A stretch of 64,000 nucleotides of DNA. Origin: Shewanella putrefaciens. GTDB taxonomy: Bacteria > Pseudomonadota > Gammaproteobacteria > Enterobacterales > Shewanellaceae. Positions within the stretch are counted from its first letter, which is position 1; each line of letters starts with the position of its first letter. Where the stretch lies: assembly GCF_016406305.1 (NCBI RefSeq), contig NZ_CP066369.1:3180501-3244500 (forward strand), in the 5' to 3' direction. Below the pieces are notes generated by a model. That model was not told the origin of the DNA, searched no databases, and saw nothing but the letters and a program-made list of their open reading frames with translations. A program made the position numbers and the translations under genes. This document shows, one piece after another, positions 56,315 to 64,000 of this stretch.

Positions 56315-56560
56315 GACCTGTGACTGAATTATTTTTCGGTCAATGGATTTGCCTAAATTAACCCGCTTTTAGATGACTCTAAGTCAGATAAGTCACTATA
56401 TAAACGAATATCCACAGTTTAGGGCTCAATTCTCAGTAAATTATTGCTAAGATTGGCGCAACTTTTTTGCGCATAAGTGGCCAAAATCCCTGATAGGTTA
56501 ACCACTACCAGCGCAATTGATATCGCCTTTAGGGCAGTCACAACGGACGATAACGATTTA

Positions 56561-59131
56561 ATGAATGTAATTGATACCGATGATTTAGAAAAACATACTC
56601 CTATGATGCGTCAATATTTGACCATGAAAGCAGAGCATCACGATATGTTACTGTTTTATCGTATGGGTGACTTCTATGAACTCTTCTACGACGATGCCAA
56701 ACGCGCTTCAGAATTATTGGGCATCTCGCTGACCGCCCGCGGCAAGAGTGGCGGCGATCCTATCCCTATGGCGGGTATTCCCTACCATGCGGTTGAAGGC
56801 TATTTAGCTAAGTTAGTGCAAATTGGTCAATCGGTTGCCATTTGTGAGCAGATTGGCGATCCCGCGACCTCTAAAGGTCCGGTGGAACGTAAAGTGGTGC
56901 GTATCGTCACCCCTGGCACCTTAACCGATGAAGCTCTCTTACAGGAACGCCAAGACAATCTGTTAGCTGCGGTTTATCAGGGGAAAGTTGGCTTTGGCTA
57001 TGCAACCCTCGATGTCTCTTCCGGTCGATTTGTAATTGCAGAGCTTGAGACTCGAGAATCCTTAGAGGCCGAATTACAACGGACCAACCCCGTTGAAATT
57101 CTCTACAGTGAAGATTTTGGCGCACTGGAATTATTACAACATTTCAAAGGTAAACGCCGTCGCCCCGAGTGGGAATTTGATTACGATACGAGTATCAAGT
57201 TACTACTGGCCCAGTTCGGCACTAAAGACTTACATGGTTTTGGCATCGCAGATGCACGTTTATCACTGCAGGCTGCGGGTTGCTTGATGCAATATGTCAA
57301 AGACACACAGCGCACGGCACTGCCCCATATCAATGCCATTATCCGTTTCAATCAGACCGATACCATAGTACTCGATGCGGCAACTCGCCGTAATTTAGAG
57401 CTGACTCAAAATCTCAGCGGTGGCCGAGATAATACCCTAGCAGCCGTGCTCGATAATACCGCCACCGCCATGGGCAGCCGTATGTTGCAGCGCTGGATCC
57501 ATCAACCCCTTAGGGATCCACACTACATTATTGCCCGCCAAACGGCAGTGAATGAATTACTTGAAACGAACACACATGAGGCGCTGCATGAGCAACTTAA
57601 AGCCCTCGGCGATATCGAACGCATCATGGCAAGGCTTGCTCTACGTACAGCTCGGCCGAGGGACTTTGCCCGATTACGTCAAGCATTGAGCTTATTGCCT
57701 GATTTACAACAAAGTTTAAGTACACTGAGCGCGCCGCACACGACTCAATTGCGTCAACACTTAGGTGAGTTCCCCGCTGAGCAAGCTCTGCTTGAGCGCG
57801 CGATAGTCGATAATCCACCTATGCTTATCCGCGATGGCGGGGTGATCCGTGAAGGCTATAACAGCGAACTAGATGAGTGGCGCGGCCTTAGCGAAGGGGC
57901 GAGTGACTATTTAGTCCAGCTCGAAGCGAGGGAAAAAGAACGCACAGGTATAGCGACACTTAAAGTCGGCTACAACCGAGTACATGGCTACTACATTGAG
58001 GTCAGCCGTTTACAATCAAGCCAAGTGCCACTGAATTATCAACGTCGTCAAACCCTTAAAAATATGGAGCGCTATATCACTCCCGAACTTAAGGAATATG
58101 AAGAAAAAGTGCTATCTAGCCAAGGTAGAGCCTTAGCCCTTGAAAAACAGCTATGGGAACAACTATTCGATCTCATTCTGCCTAAATTGCATGAATTACA
58201 AGCCTTTGCTAGGGCCGCTGCCGAACTCGATGTATTGAGTAATTTTGCCGAACGTGCCGAAACCTTAGGTTATACCTGCCCCGAACTCAGCACGGAAATT
58301 GGAGTAAAAATTGATGCAGGTCGCCACCCTGTGGTTGAACGTGTTAGCCAAACACCGTTTATCGCCAACCCGGTTACCTTGCATAATCAAAGGCGCATGT
58401 TGATTGTGACTGGCCCCAACATGGGGGGTAAATCGACTTATATGCGCCAAGTTGCCTTGATAACCCTAATGGCTCACATAGGCTGTTTTGTACCGGCAGA
58501 GCGGGCAGTCATTGGCCCGATTGATCGAATATTTACCCGTATTGGTGCATCGGACGATCTGGCCTCTGGTCGCTCAACCTTTATGGTCGAAATGACAGAA
58601 ACCGCCAACATCCTCCATAATGCAACGGCTCAAAGTCTGGTATTGATGGATGAAATTGGCCGCGGTACATCGACCTACGATGGCTTATCTCTAGCTTGGT
58701 CTGCTGCGGAATATCTTGCCCAGCAAGTCGGTGCTATGACGCTGTTTGCCACCCACTATTTCGAGCTAACCCAATTACCTGAGCTAATGTCTGGCGTCTA
58801 TAACGTCCATTTAGATGCAATAGAACATGAGGATACCATTGCCTTTATGCATGCAGTGCAGGAAGGCGCGGCCAGCAAGAGTTATGGTTTACAGGTTGCG
58901 GCACTCGCGGGTGTCCCTGCGAAAGTCATTAAGGCGGCAAAACACAAGTTGCAGCAATTAGAAAGTCGCGACCATCAGCTTGAGGGTACAAAAACGCCCA
59001 TTCAAACCTTACTCGCCCTACCTGAGCCGGCTGAGAATCCCGCGCTCACTAAATTGCAGGCGCTCAACCCAGATAATTTAACACCTAAGCAAGCACTTGA
59101 TTTGCTGTATGAGCTAAAACGCTTAAGTTAA
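56561..59131 (+). CDS. mutS: DNA mismatch repair protein MutS
   Basis: An 856-residue mismatch-recognition ATPase. The mismatch-binding Phe-X-Glu motif is in [15 protein letters not shown], and the ATPase has Walker [10 protein letters not shown] (618-626), the [11 protein letters not shown] segment, Walker [17 protein letters not shown], and FATHYFELT. The ATG at 56561 gives the family's N-terminus ([20 protein letters not shown]); a GTG 84 bases upstream would add 28 residues unlike MutS and has no ribosome-binding site. It is divergent from recA and convergent with rpoS. Confidence 0.97.
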   Translation: MNVIDTDDLEKHTPMMRQYLTMKAEHHDMLLFYRMGDFYELFYDDAKRASELLGISLTARGKSGGDPIPMAGIPYHAVEGYLAKLVQIGQSVAICEQIGDPATSKGPVERKVVRIVTPGTLTDEALLQERQDNLLAAVYQGKVGFGYATLDVSSGRFVIAELETRESLEAELQRTNPVEILYSEDFGALELLQHFKGKRRRPEWEFDYDTSIKLLLAQFGTKDLHGFGIADARLSLQAAGCLMQYVKDTQRTALPHINAIIRFNQTDTIVLDAATRRNLELTQNLSGGRDNTLAAVLDNTATAMGSRMLQRWIHQPLRDPHYIIARQTAVNELLETNTHEALHEQLKALGDIERIMARLALRTARPRDFARLRQALSLLPDLQQSLSTLSAPHTTQLRQHLGEFPAEQALLERAIVDNPPMLIRDGGVIREGYNSELDEWRGLSEGASDYLVQLEAREKERTGIATLKVGYNRVHGYYIEVSRLQSSQVPLNYQRRQTLKNMERYITPELKEYEEKVLSSQGRALALEKQLWEQLFDLILPKLHELQAFARAAAELDVLSNFAERAETLGYTCPELSTEIGVKIDAGRHPVVERVSQTPFIANPVTLHNQRRMLIVTGPNMGGKSTYMRQVALITLMAHIGCFVPAERAVIGPIDRIFTRIGASDDLASGRSTFMVEMTETANILHNATAQSLVLMDEIGRGTSTYDGLSLAWSAAEYLAQQVGAMTLFATHYFELTQLPELMSGVYNVHLDAIEHEDTIAFMHAVQEGAASKSYGLQVAALAGVPAKVIKAAKHKLQQLESRDHQLEGTKTPIQTLLALPEPAENPALTKLQALNPDNLTPKQALDLLYELKRLS

Positions 59132-59152
59132 ATGATTGAATTTTAGATAACA

Positions 59153-59178
59153 AAACGCCCACTTAGGTGGGCGTTTAT
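59153..59178. terminator. Bidirectional terminator mutS / rpoS
   Basis: AAACGCCCAC (59153-59162) pairs with GTGGGCGTTT (59167-59176), TTAG loop. It lies 21 bases after mutS and 50 beyond the rpoS stop. Confidence 0.85.
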
Positions 59179-59227
59179 ATACCAACTGCTCTCAAGGTAA
59201 CTCTAAAATCAAGTCTCCCCAAAGACA

Positions 59228-60208
59228 TTAATTTCTAAACAATGCTTCCACTGATAACCCCTGTGAACCGAGCAGATCACGTAGACGTTTTAGGGCTTCC
59301 ACCTGAATTTGGCGTACACGCTCACGGGTTAAGCCTATCTCAGCCCCCACATCTTCTAAAGTGGATGGTTCATACCCCAATAAGCCAAATCGACGCGCTA
59401 ACACTTCTCTTTGTTTCGTATTAAGCTCGTTTAACCATTTGACGACAGAGTTAGAAATATCTTCATCCTGCACTTTATAGTCAGGGCCTACGTTATCATC
59501 ATCGGCCAGCACATCTAACAGCGCTTTGTCATTATCGCCCCCCAAAGGCGTATCGACAGAGGTGATTTTCTCATTCAACTTCAGCATACGACTCACATCG
59601 GCACTGGAAACCTGCAGCTTTTCAGCAATTTCCTCCGCTGTGGGTTCATGGTCAAGCTTTTGTGCTAACTCCCGCGCTGTACGTAAATACACATTCAATT
59701 CTTTTACAACATGGATAGGCAGACGAATCGTACGGGTTTGGTTCATAATCGCCCGTTCAATTGTTTGTCTAATCCACCACGTCGCATAGGTAGAGAAGCG
59801 GAAACCTCTTTCGGGGTCGAATTTCTCTACTGCGCGGATCAATCCTAGGTTACCTTCTTCGATTAAATCTAACAGGGCAAGACCACGATTGTTGTAACGG
59901 CGGGCAATCTTCACGACGAGCCTTAAATTGCTCTCGATCATGCGGTTACGGGATTTTTCGCAGCCTTTTAAGGCCTTACGGGAAAAATAAACTTCTTCTT
60001 CTGCGCTAAGCAGTGGGGAAAACCCTATTTCACCTAAATAGAGTTGAGTGGCATCAAGATTTTTTTGCAGGTCATCTTGAACCTGTTGTTCTAGTCCAAG
60101 CTCTTGAACTAAATCGGCAACTGTATCCTCTTTTTCGAGATCAAACTCTGCGGTTTCTACGGAAAAATCTACTAGTTCTTCTGCGGCAGTGCTATTTATA
60201 CGGCTCAT
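59228..60208 (-). CDS. rpoS: RNA polymerase sigma factor RpoS
   Basis: The stationary-phase/general stress sigma factor, 326 residues. Region 1.2 ([31 protein letters not shown]), region 2 ([68 protein letters not shown]), region 3 and region 4 ([49 protein letters not shown]) are complete. The ATG at 60208 is chosen because GGGAG lies 8 bases upstream; an in-frame TTG at 60223 would lie ahead of that site. It follows nlpD by 79 bases, and by analogy its main promoter is within nlpD. Confidence 0.97.
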   Translation of the reverse strand: MSRINSTAAEELVDFSVETAEFDLEKEDTVADLVQELGLEQQVQDDLQKNLDATQLYLGEIGFSPLLSAEEEVYFSRKALKGCEKSRNRMIESNLRLVVKIARRYNNRGLALLDLIEEGNLGLIRAVEKFDPERGFRFSTYATWWIRQTIERAIMNQTRTIRLPIHVVKELNVYLRTARELAQKLDHEPTAEEIAEKLQVSSADVSRMLKLNEKITSVDTPLGGDNDKALLDVLADDDNVGPDYKVQDEDISNSVVKWLNELNTKQREVLARRFGLLGYEPSTLEDVGAEIGLTRERVRQIQVEALKRLRDLLGSQGLSVEALFRN

Positions 60209-60287
60209 GATCAAATCTCCCAAACCTAATTTAACTGCTGGAATTACTGCAATTCTATTTCCTCCATGCCAACAAGGCCCTAAACAA

Positions 60288-61184
60288 TCATTGCTTAGGT
60301 AGATAGTTAAGTGGGTTTACAGATTGACCATGATAACGAATTTCAAATCGCAACATTACCTGGTTAGTGCCTGTGCTGCCCATTTTTGCAACTGTTTGCC
60401 CTGCAAGGACATGTTGCTTTTCAGTGACTAAGATCTGATCTGCGTGAGCATAAGCACTAAGGTAATCGTCACTATGTTTAATGATGACTAAATTACCATA
60501 TCCCCTCAGCGCACTACCTGCATATACCACCCGCCCATCTGCAGCGGCTTTGATGATATCTCCACGTCTTCCTGCGATCTTAATGCCTTTATTCCCCTGC
60601 TCATTAGCAGAGTAAGTCCCAATCAGTTTACCTCTTACTGGCCATTGCCACTGACTCACACTGCCGGGCAGTGTCGAGGTGGGGGCAACTATTGAAGGGT
60701 TAACACTTTGTTGAGCACTTGTTGCAGAATACGCAGGCTTCGCTTTCTGATCAAGTGTTTTTTTCTGAGGATCATTTGACTGATTTTTGGCGCTGGAATT
60801 ATCACTAGAAGATTGTTTTGTCGAGGAATTAACTTCACTCCGACCTTTAGCTGTCGGGTTATTTCCAGCTAAAGACGTCGATGTTGATCTAGATACTGAC
60901 GGGGTTTCAGTGAGATATAAAATCTGTCCAGGGTAGATAGTGTACGATTTATCTAATTGATTAATTTTGGCTATTTCGGCGAAATCCTTGCCCGCGGCCC
61001 ATGAAATTGAATAGAGCGTATCGCCTTTTTTAACTTTATATGAATTTGATTTAATGTGGCCTTTATTATGTTTTGAATAACTGTGGGAAAGACTTTCGAC
61101 AGGTGCGGGACGACTCGCCTGGAAGCTACAGCCTACAAGCATAAACAACAAACCAAGGTTTAAAAGTAAACCCGCATTCAACAA
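60288..61184 (-). CDS. nlpD: Lipoprotein NlpD (LysM and degenerate M23 domains)
   Basis: An outer-membrane lipoprotein that activates septal amidases during cell separation. The signal peptide ends in the lipobox LVGC with lipidated Cys19. A LysM peptidoglycan-binding domain follows ([43 protein letters not shown]), then a Ser/Asn/Lys-rich linker and a LytM/M23 domain from about 190. The zinc-ligand histidines of M23 are missing ([10 protein letters not shown] and LRFEIRYHG instead of HxxxD and HxH), so it is non-catalytic as expected for NlpD. Confidence 0.94.
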   Translation of the reverse strand: MLNAGLLLNLGLLFMLVGCSFQASRPAPVESLSHSYSKHNKGHIKSNSYKVKKGDTLYSISWAAGKDFAEIAKINQLDKSYTIYPGQILYLTETPSVSRSTSTSLAGNNPTAKGRSEVNSSTKQSSSDNSSAKNQSNDPQKKTLDQKAKPAYSATSAQQSVNPSIVAPTSTLPGSVSQWQWPVRGKLIGTYSANEQGNKGIKIAGRRGDIIKAAADGRVVYAGSALRGYGNLVIIKHSDDYLSAYAHADQILVTEKQHVLAGQTVAKMGSTGTNQVMLRFEIRYHGQSVNPLNYLPKQ

Positions 61185-61273
61185 TAAAAACTCCTTTACT
61201 AAGTTGTATCACTGTTTGCTATGGGAGAAATAATGTCTCACAACAATTTTGCCTTAGACAAGGGCTGCAAATG

Positions 61274-61909
61274 TTAAGCGAGTTCACCATTGACTAGAGG
61301 GACAAACTTCACCGTTTCTACGATCTCGGAACTGTATCGATCGGCATGACGGGTGATCCGCATTAATTGCTGGGTTTCTTCCCCAACGGGGATCACTAGC
61401 ACACCACCGTCGGCTAACTGGGATAATAAGGCCTCCGGCACAGTTGAGGCCGCCGCCGTCACCATAATACCGTTAAAGGGACTCCGATTTTGCCAGCCTT
61501 GCCAGCCATCGCCATATTTAAAGGAAACATTATGTAAATCGAGTCGCTTCAATCGCTGCCGAGCTTGGATCTGCAGCCCTTTAATCCGCTCTATGGTATA
61601 AAGCTCAGGCACTAATTGCGCCAAAATCGCCGCTTGATAGCCCGATCCAGTTCCCACCTCAAGCACCTTTTGCGGCTGGTTTTGTAGTATGAGCTCCGTC
61701 ATACGAGCCACAATATAGGGCTGAGAAATGGTCTGACCTTGCCCTATCGGCAAAGCGGTATTTTCATAGGCTTTGTGGGCTAATGCATCATCGAGGAACA
61801 ATTCCCGCGGCGTTTGAGAAATTACCTTCAACAGGGCTTGATGACGGATCCCCGTATCATGGAGCTTTTTAGCTAAATTCACCGCCGATGTTGAGGCAAT
61901 TCGAGTCAT
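61274..61909 (-). CDS. pcm: Protein-L-isoaspartate O-methyltransferase
   Basis: A 211-residue SAM-dependent enzyme that starts repair of damaged L-isoaspartyl residues. It shows the substrate block [19 protein letters not shown] and the SAM-binding motif [16 protein letters not shown], followed by [27 protein letters not shown]. Its ATG overlaps the surE stop (ATATGA), so it is coupled to surE in the stationary-phase survival operon. Confidence 0.96.
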   Translation of the reverse strand: MTRIASTSAVNLAKKLHDTGIRHQALLKVISQTPRELFLDDALAHKAYENTALPIGQGQTISQPYIVARMTELILQNQPQKVLEVGTGSGYQAAILAQLVPELYTIERIKGLQIQARQRLKRLDLHNVSFKYGDGWQGWQNRSPFNGIMVTAAASTVPEALLSQLADGGVLVIPVGEETQQLMRITRHADRYSSEIVETVKFVPLVNGELA

Positions 61910-62655
61910 ATTTTATCTACCCAATTTTGCAATGCCGATAATTGTCTATATGCAGTGAGATCTACCGTTAAAGGCGTGATGGAAACATAACCATTAGCGA
62001 TAGCATGAAAATCCGTGCCCTCGGTCGCATCCTGCTCAAGGCCTGGAGGGCCTAACCAAAAGATTTCCCGGCCTGCGGGATCTTGGGTTCGCACTATCCC
62101 TTCGGCTTTATGCCTCGCACCAAGCCGTGTCACTCTAATCCCTTTAATTTCTTCTAGGGGTAAATCTGGCACATTGATATTTAAAATCTGATCGCTTGCC
62201 AAGGGGTGAGCTAACAATCCTTGCACAATACGGCGAGCATAAACGGCCGCAGAATGATAATGTTTGCCCTCTCGACCATTGAGCGAAATCGCCACAGCTG
62301 GGAAGCCTAAAAACCGCCCCTCCATCGCTGCCGCAACTGTGCCCGAATATAAAGTGTCATCCCCCATATTCGCGCCCGCATTAATGCCTGAAACCACCAT
62401 ATCGGGCTCACCATCGCAAAGCTCACGAATGGCTAAGTGCACACAATCGGTGGGAGTGCCGTGCACTGAAATATAGCCATTATCTAACCTATTAATTCTT
62501 AATGGATTAGTCAAGGTTAAAGAGTTACTTGCCCCAGAACAATTACGGTCAGGTGCGACTGTCATCACATGGGCGATTTCAGCGAGTGCTTCGGTCAGGG
62601 CGCGGATCCCAAGTGCATTGACGCCATCATCGTTACTGACAAGAATGCGGATCAT
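61906..62655 (-). CDS. surE: 5'/3'-nucleotidase SurE
   Basis: A 249-residue metal-dependent nucleoside monophosphate phosphatase for stationary-phase survival. The metal-binding N-terminus [14 protein letters not shown], the SGASNSLT phosphate-binding segment and [26 protein letters not shown] are family signatures. Its ATG overlaps the truD stop by 4 bases and its stop overlaps the pcm start. Confidence 0.96.
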   Translation of the reverse strand: MIRILVSNDDGVNALGIRALTEALAEIAHVMTVAPDRNCSGASNSLTLTNPLRINRLDNGYISVHGTPTDCVHLAIRELCDGEPDMVVSGINAGANMGDDTLYSGTVAAAMEGRFLGFPAVAISLNGREGKHYHSAAVYARRIVQGLLAHPLASDQILNINVPDLPLEEIKGIRVTRLGARHKAEGIVRTQDPAGREIFWLGPPGLEQDATEGTDFHAIANGYVSITPLTVDLTAYRQLSALQNWVDKI

Positions 62656-63734
62656 GATGCGGTTTCATCACTGCCGTTAGTCGTTTGCACCTCAGGGGGG
62701 AGCGTTGCCTGCCATTGCTGCTCTTTTACATCCTGATAATTGACTAACTCTCTGAGTAAGGAAGTCGCAAAACTCCCCGCGGGCAAAATAAACTCCAACA
62801 CTAGTCCATCTTCCGTTTGTTCGTATTTAAGCCCTTGTGGTTCTAGCAGCAATGGCCGGCGCTCCTGCTCCAATCCCGCATGTTCTAAGCCATAACAATC
62901 GTCCGTTAATTCCGCCATAGCAGCGGTTTCCATCGCGGCGGCTTCACCTTGAGGTAACATCATACCGCGGCCCCACAAGGGTGCGGAGAGTTGAATGTCT
63001 TTTTCAATCAGACGTTTCAACACCACCAGATCCCATTCAGGCGTGACGAAGAAGCTTTTACTCCCCGCCAACATCACACAATCCCCCGCTAATGGCTTAG
63101 TGCCATGGTTTGCTAACCGGTAGGACACAACGGTATTAAACAGATGTGAGCGCACGGCAGATAAATACATGCTGCGCTTATTTCTGTCTTTGACCTTCTT
63201 GCCGGCCAACATTTGCCGTCCCAAAACTAAGTTTTTACCATCGTGGCCAAAGCGTTGCTCACCAAAATAATTGGGCACACCAATTTGGCTCACTTTTTCG
63301 ATACGGCCGATAATATCTTCAACTTGGGTGACATTACGTAAGGTCAGGATAAATCGATTGCCCAGCAGTGCGCCGATGCGTAATTTTTTACTGTGACGAC
63401 TGCTGGAGAGAAGCGTTAATCGTTCGCTGTTAAGCTCTGCCCAAGCGGGCGTCTCTTTACCCGGGATGCGTACACCAAACCATTGTTCCGTTATGGCATT
63501 TTTATCTTTTTGCCCCGCGTAGGTCACTTCCTTTGGATGCACTTTTGCGAACTTGGCTATCATTTCAGCCACTTGAACCGTATTCAGCCCATCCTTACGG
63601 ATATGCAGCAGATGATGTTCGCCTTCGCCTGTCGGGCTAAAAGGCAAAATCTCTTTCACGATAAAATCGCTGTTATGAGTACGTAAATCTGCGCTGCCAA
63701 GTGGCTTGCCGTATAGGTAATGGAGTTCACTCAT
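62652..63734 (-). CDS. truD: tRNA pseudouridine(13) synthase TruD
   Basis: A 360-residue enzyme that makes pseudouridine at position 13 of tRNA-Glu. The catalytic motif [17 protein letters not shown] contains the nucleophile Asp77, and [14 protein letters not shown] is the second family signature. A short extra C-terminal tail ([14 protein letters not shown]) follows. It lies between ispF and surE as in many gammaproteobacteria; overlap with surE implies one transcript. Confidence 0.96.
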   Translation of the reverse strand: MSELHYLYGKPLGSADLRTHNSDFIVKEILPFSPTGEGEHHLLHIRKDGLNTVQVAEMIAKFAKVHPKEVTYAGQKDKNAITEQWFGVRIPGKETPAWAELNSERLTLLSSSRHSKKLRIGALLGNRFILTLRNVTQVEDIIGRIEKVSQIGVPNYFGEQRFGHDGKNLVLGRQMLAGKKVKDRNKRSMYLSAVRSHLFNTVVSYRLANHGTKPLAGDCVMLAGSKSFFVTPEWDLVVLKRLIEKDIQLSAPLWGRGMMLPQGEAAAMETAAMAELTDDCYGLEHAGLEQERRPLLLEPQGLKYEQTEDGLVLEFILPAGSFATSLLRELVNYQDVKEQQWQATLPPEVQTTNGSDETAS

Positions 63735-63755
63735 GGGACTTATTTATCTCGTTAA

Positions 63756-64000
63756 TTAATCTTGTATACGTTTCATCAAGACAACCGCTTCTACCGCTAT
63801 GCCTTCTTTACGCCCTGTAAAACCTAACTTTTCAGTTGTAGTGGCTTTGACATTAATATCATCAATTTCCGCGGTTAAATCGTCGGCTAATATCTGGCGC
63901 ATTGCGTCAATATGGGGCGCCATCTTAGGTGCCTGGGCAATAATAGTGACGTCTAAATTGCCTAGCTCAAACCCTTTTGCGATTGCTAACCCATAACAAT
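63756..64000 (-). CDS. ispF: 2-C-methyl-D-erythritol 2,4-cyclodiphosphate synthase, 5' end missing
   Basis: The C-terminal 81 residues of IspF of the MEP isoprenoid pathway. The frame reads [41 protein letters not shown] then the signature [25 protein letters not shown]. The gene starts beyond the window's right edge, which is its 5' side. It precedes truD by 21 bases. Confidence 0.95.
   Translation of the reverse strand, partial: CYGLAIAKGFELGNLDVTIIAQAPKMAPHIDAMRQILADDLTAEIDDINVKATTTEKLGFTGRKEGIAVEAVVLMKRIQD

Noticed and set aside
56477..56560. 28-codon N-terminal extension of MutS from a GTG
   Set aside because: No ribosome-binding site, and the family's N-terminus begins at the ATG at 56561.
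60209..60223. Upstream TTG start for rpoS
   Set aside because: Those codons contain the GGGAG ribosome-binding site of the ATG at 60208.

Overview
The window is a stretch of chromosome from a Gammaproteobacterium, almost certainly a Shewanella. The evidence is the order alaS-lysC-csrA-tRNA cluster, recA-recX, mutS, rpoS-nlpD-pcm-surE-truD-ispF, together with a cytochrome c'/cytochrome b561 pair, a Shewanella-type Old Yellow Enzyme, a YeeN-type YebC protein and a TIGR02922 small protein. I cannot fix the species. There is no prophage, CRISPR array, integron or intact insertion sequence.

Region 1 (1-9829): the end of an apbE flavin transferase gene, then a high-affinity potassium uptake locus kdpF-A-B-C, an outer-membrane porin-like gene, kdpD and kdpE, all on the + strand with very short gaps. 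Three TTTACG motifs on one helical face lie upstream of kdpF. Region 2 (9992-18554): a RhlE-type DEAD-box helicase, a GAF/PAS/GGDEF/EAL protein, a Lon-like AAA protease, and an Old Yellow Enzyme divergent from a TetR regulator with three palindromic operators between them. Region 3 (18747-30937): a TIGR02922 protein, YebC/YeeN, a Tat-exported carotenoid-oxygenase-like enzyme with a DUF2141 partner, a divergent NarL-type two-component system whose kinase carries a pentapeptide repeat, an HPF paralogue, an Aer-like chemoreceptor, a Fur-box-preceded DUF3649-PepSY-DUF3325 iron operon, OsmC, and a hypothetical gene. Region 4 (31044-43636): a large tricorn-like S41 peptidase, the thrLABC operon with leader peptide and attenuator, slyD, a small membrane protein, trpR, cytochrome c', cytochrome b561 and raiA.

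Region 5 (43637-45145) is a 1.5 kb gene-free tract. It holds a seven-copy tandem repeat, a strong intrinsic terminator not linked to any gene, and a duplicated ~70 bp element that looks like leftover transposon ends; it is the least explained part of the window. Region 6 (45146-64000): holC-valS, then on the - strand six tRNA-Arg(ACG) and two tRNA-Ser(GCT) genes behind a clear promoter, csrA, lysC, alaS, recX (apparently with a CTG start overlapping the recA stop), recA with an SOS box that exactly fills its promoter spacer, divergent mutS, and the convergent rpoS-nlpD-pcm-surE-truD-ispF block.

Most of the window is conserved housekeeping DNA. The unusual signals are the 43.6-45.1 kb tract, the repeat expansions inside two neighbouring genes near 20.9 and 23.8 kb, the porin gene inside the Kdp locus, the triple TetR operator, and the non-canonical recX start.
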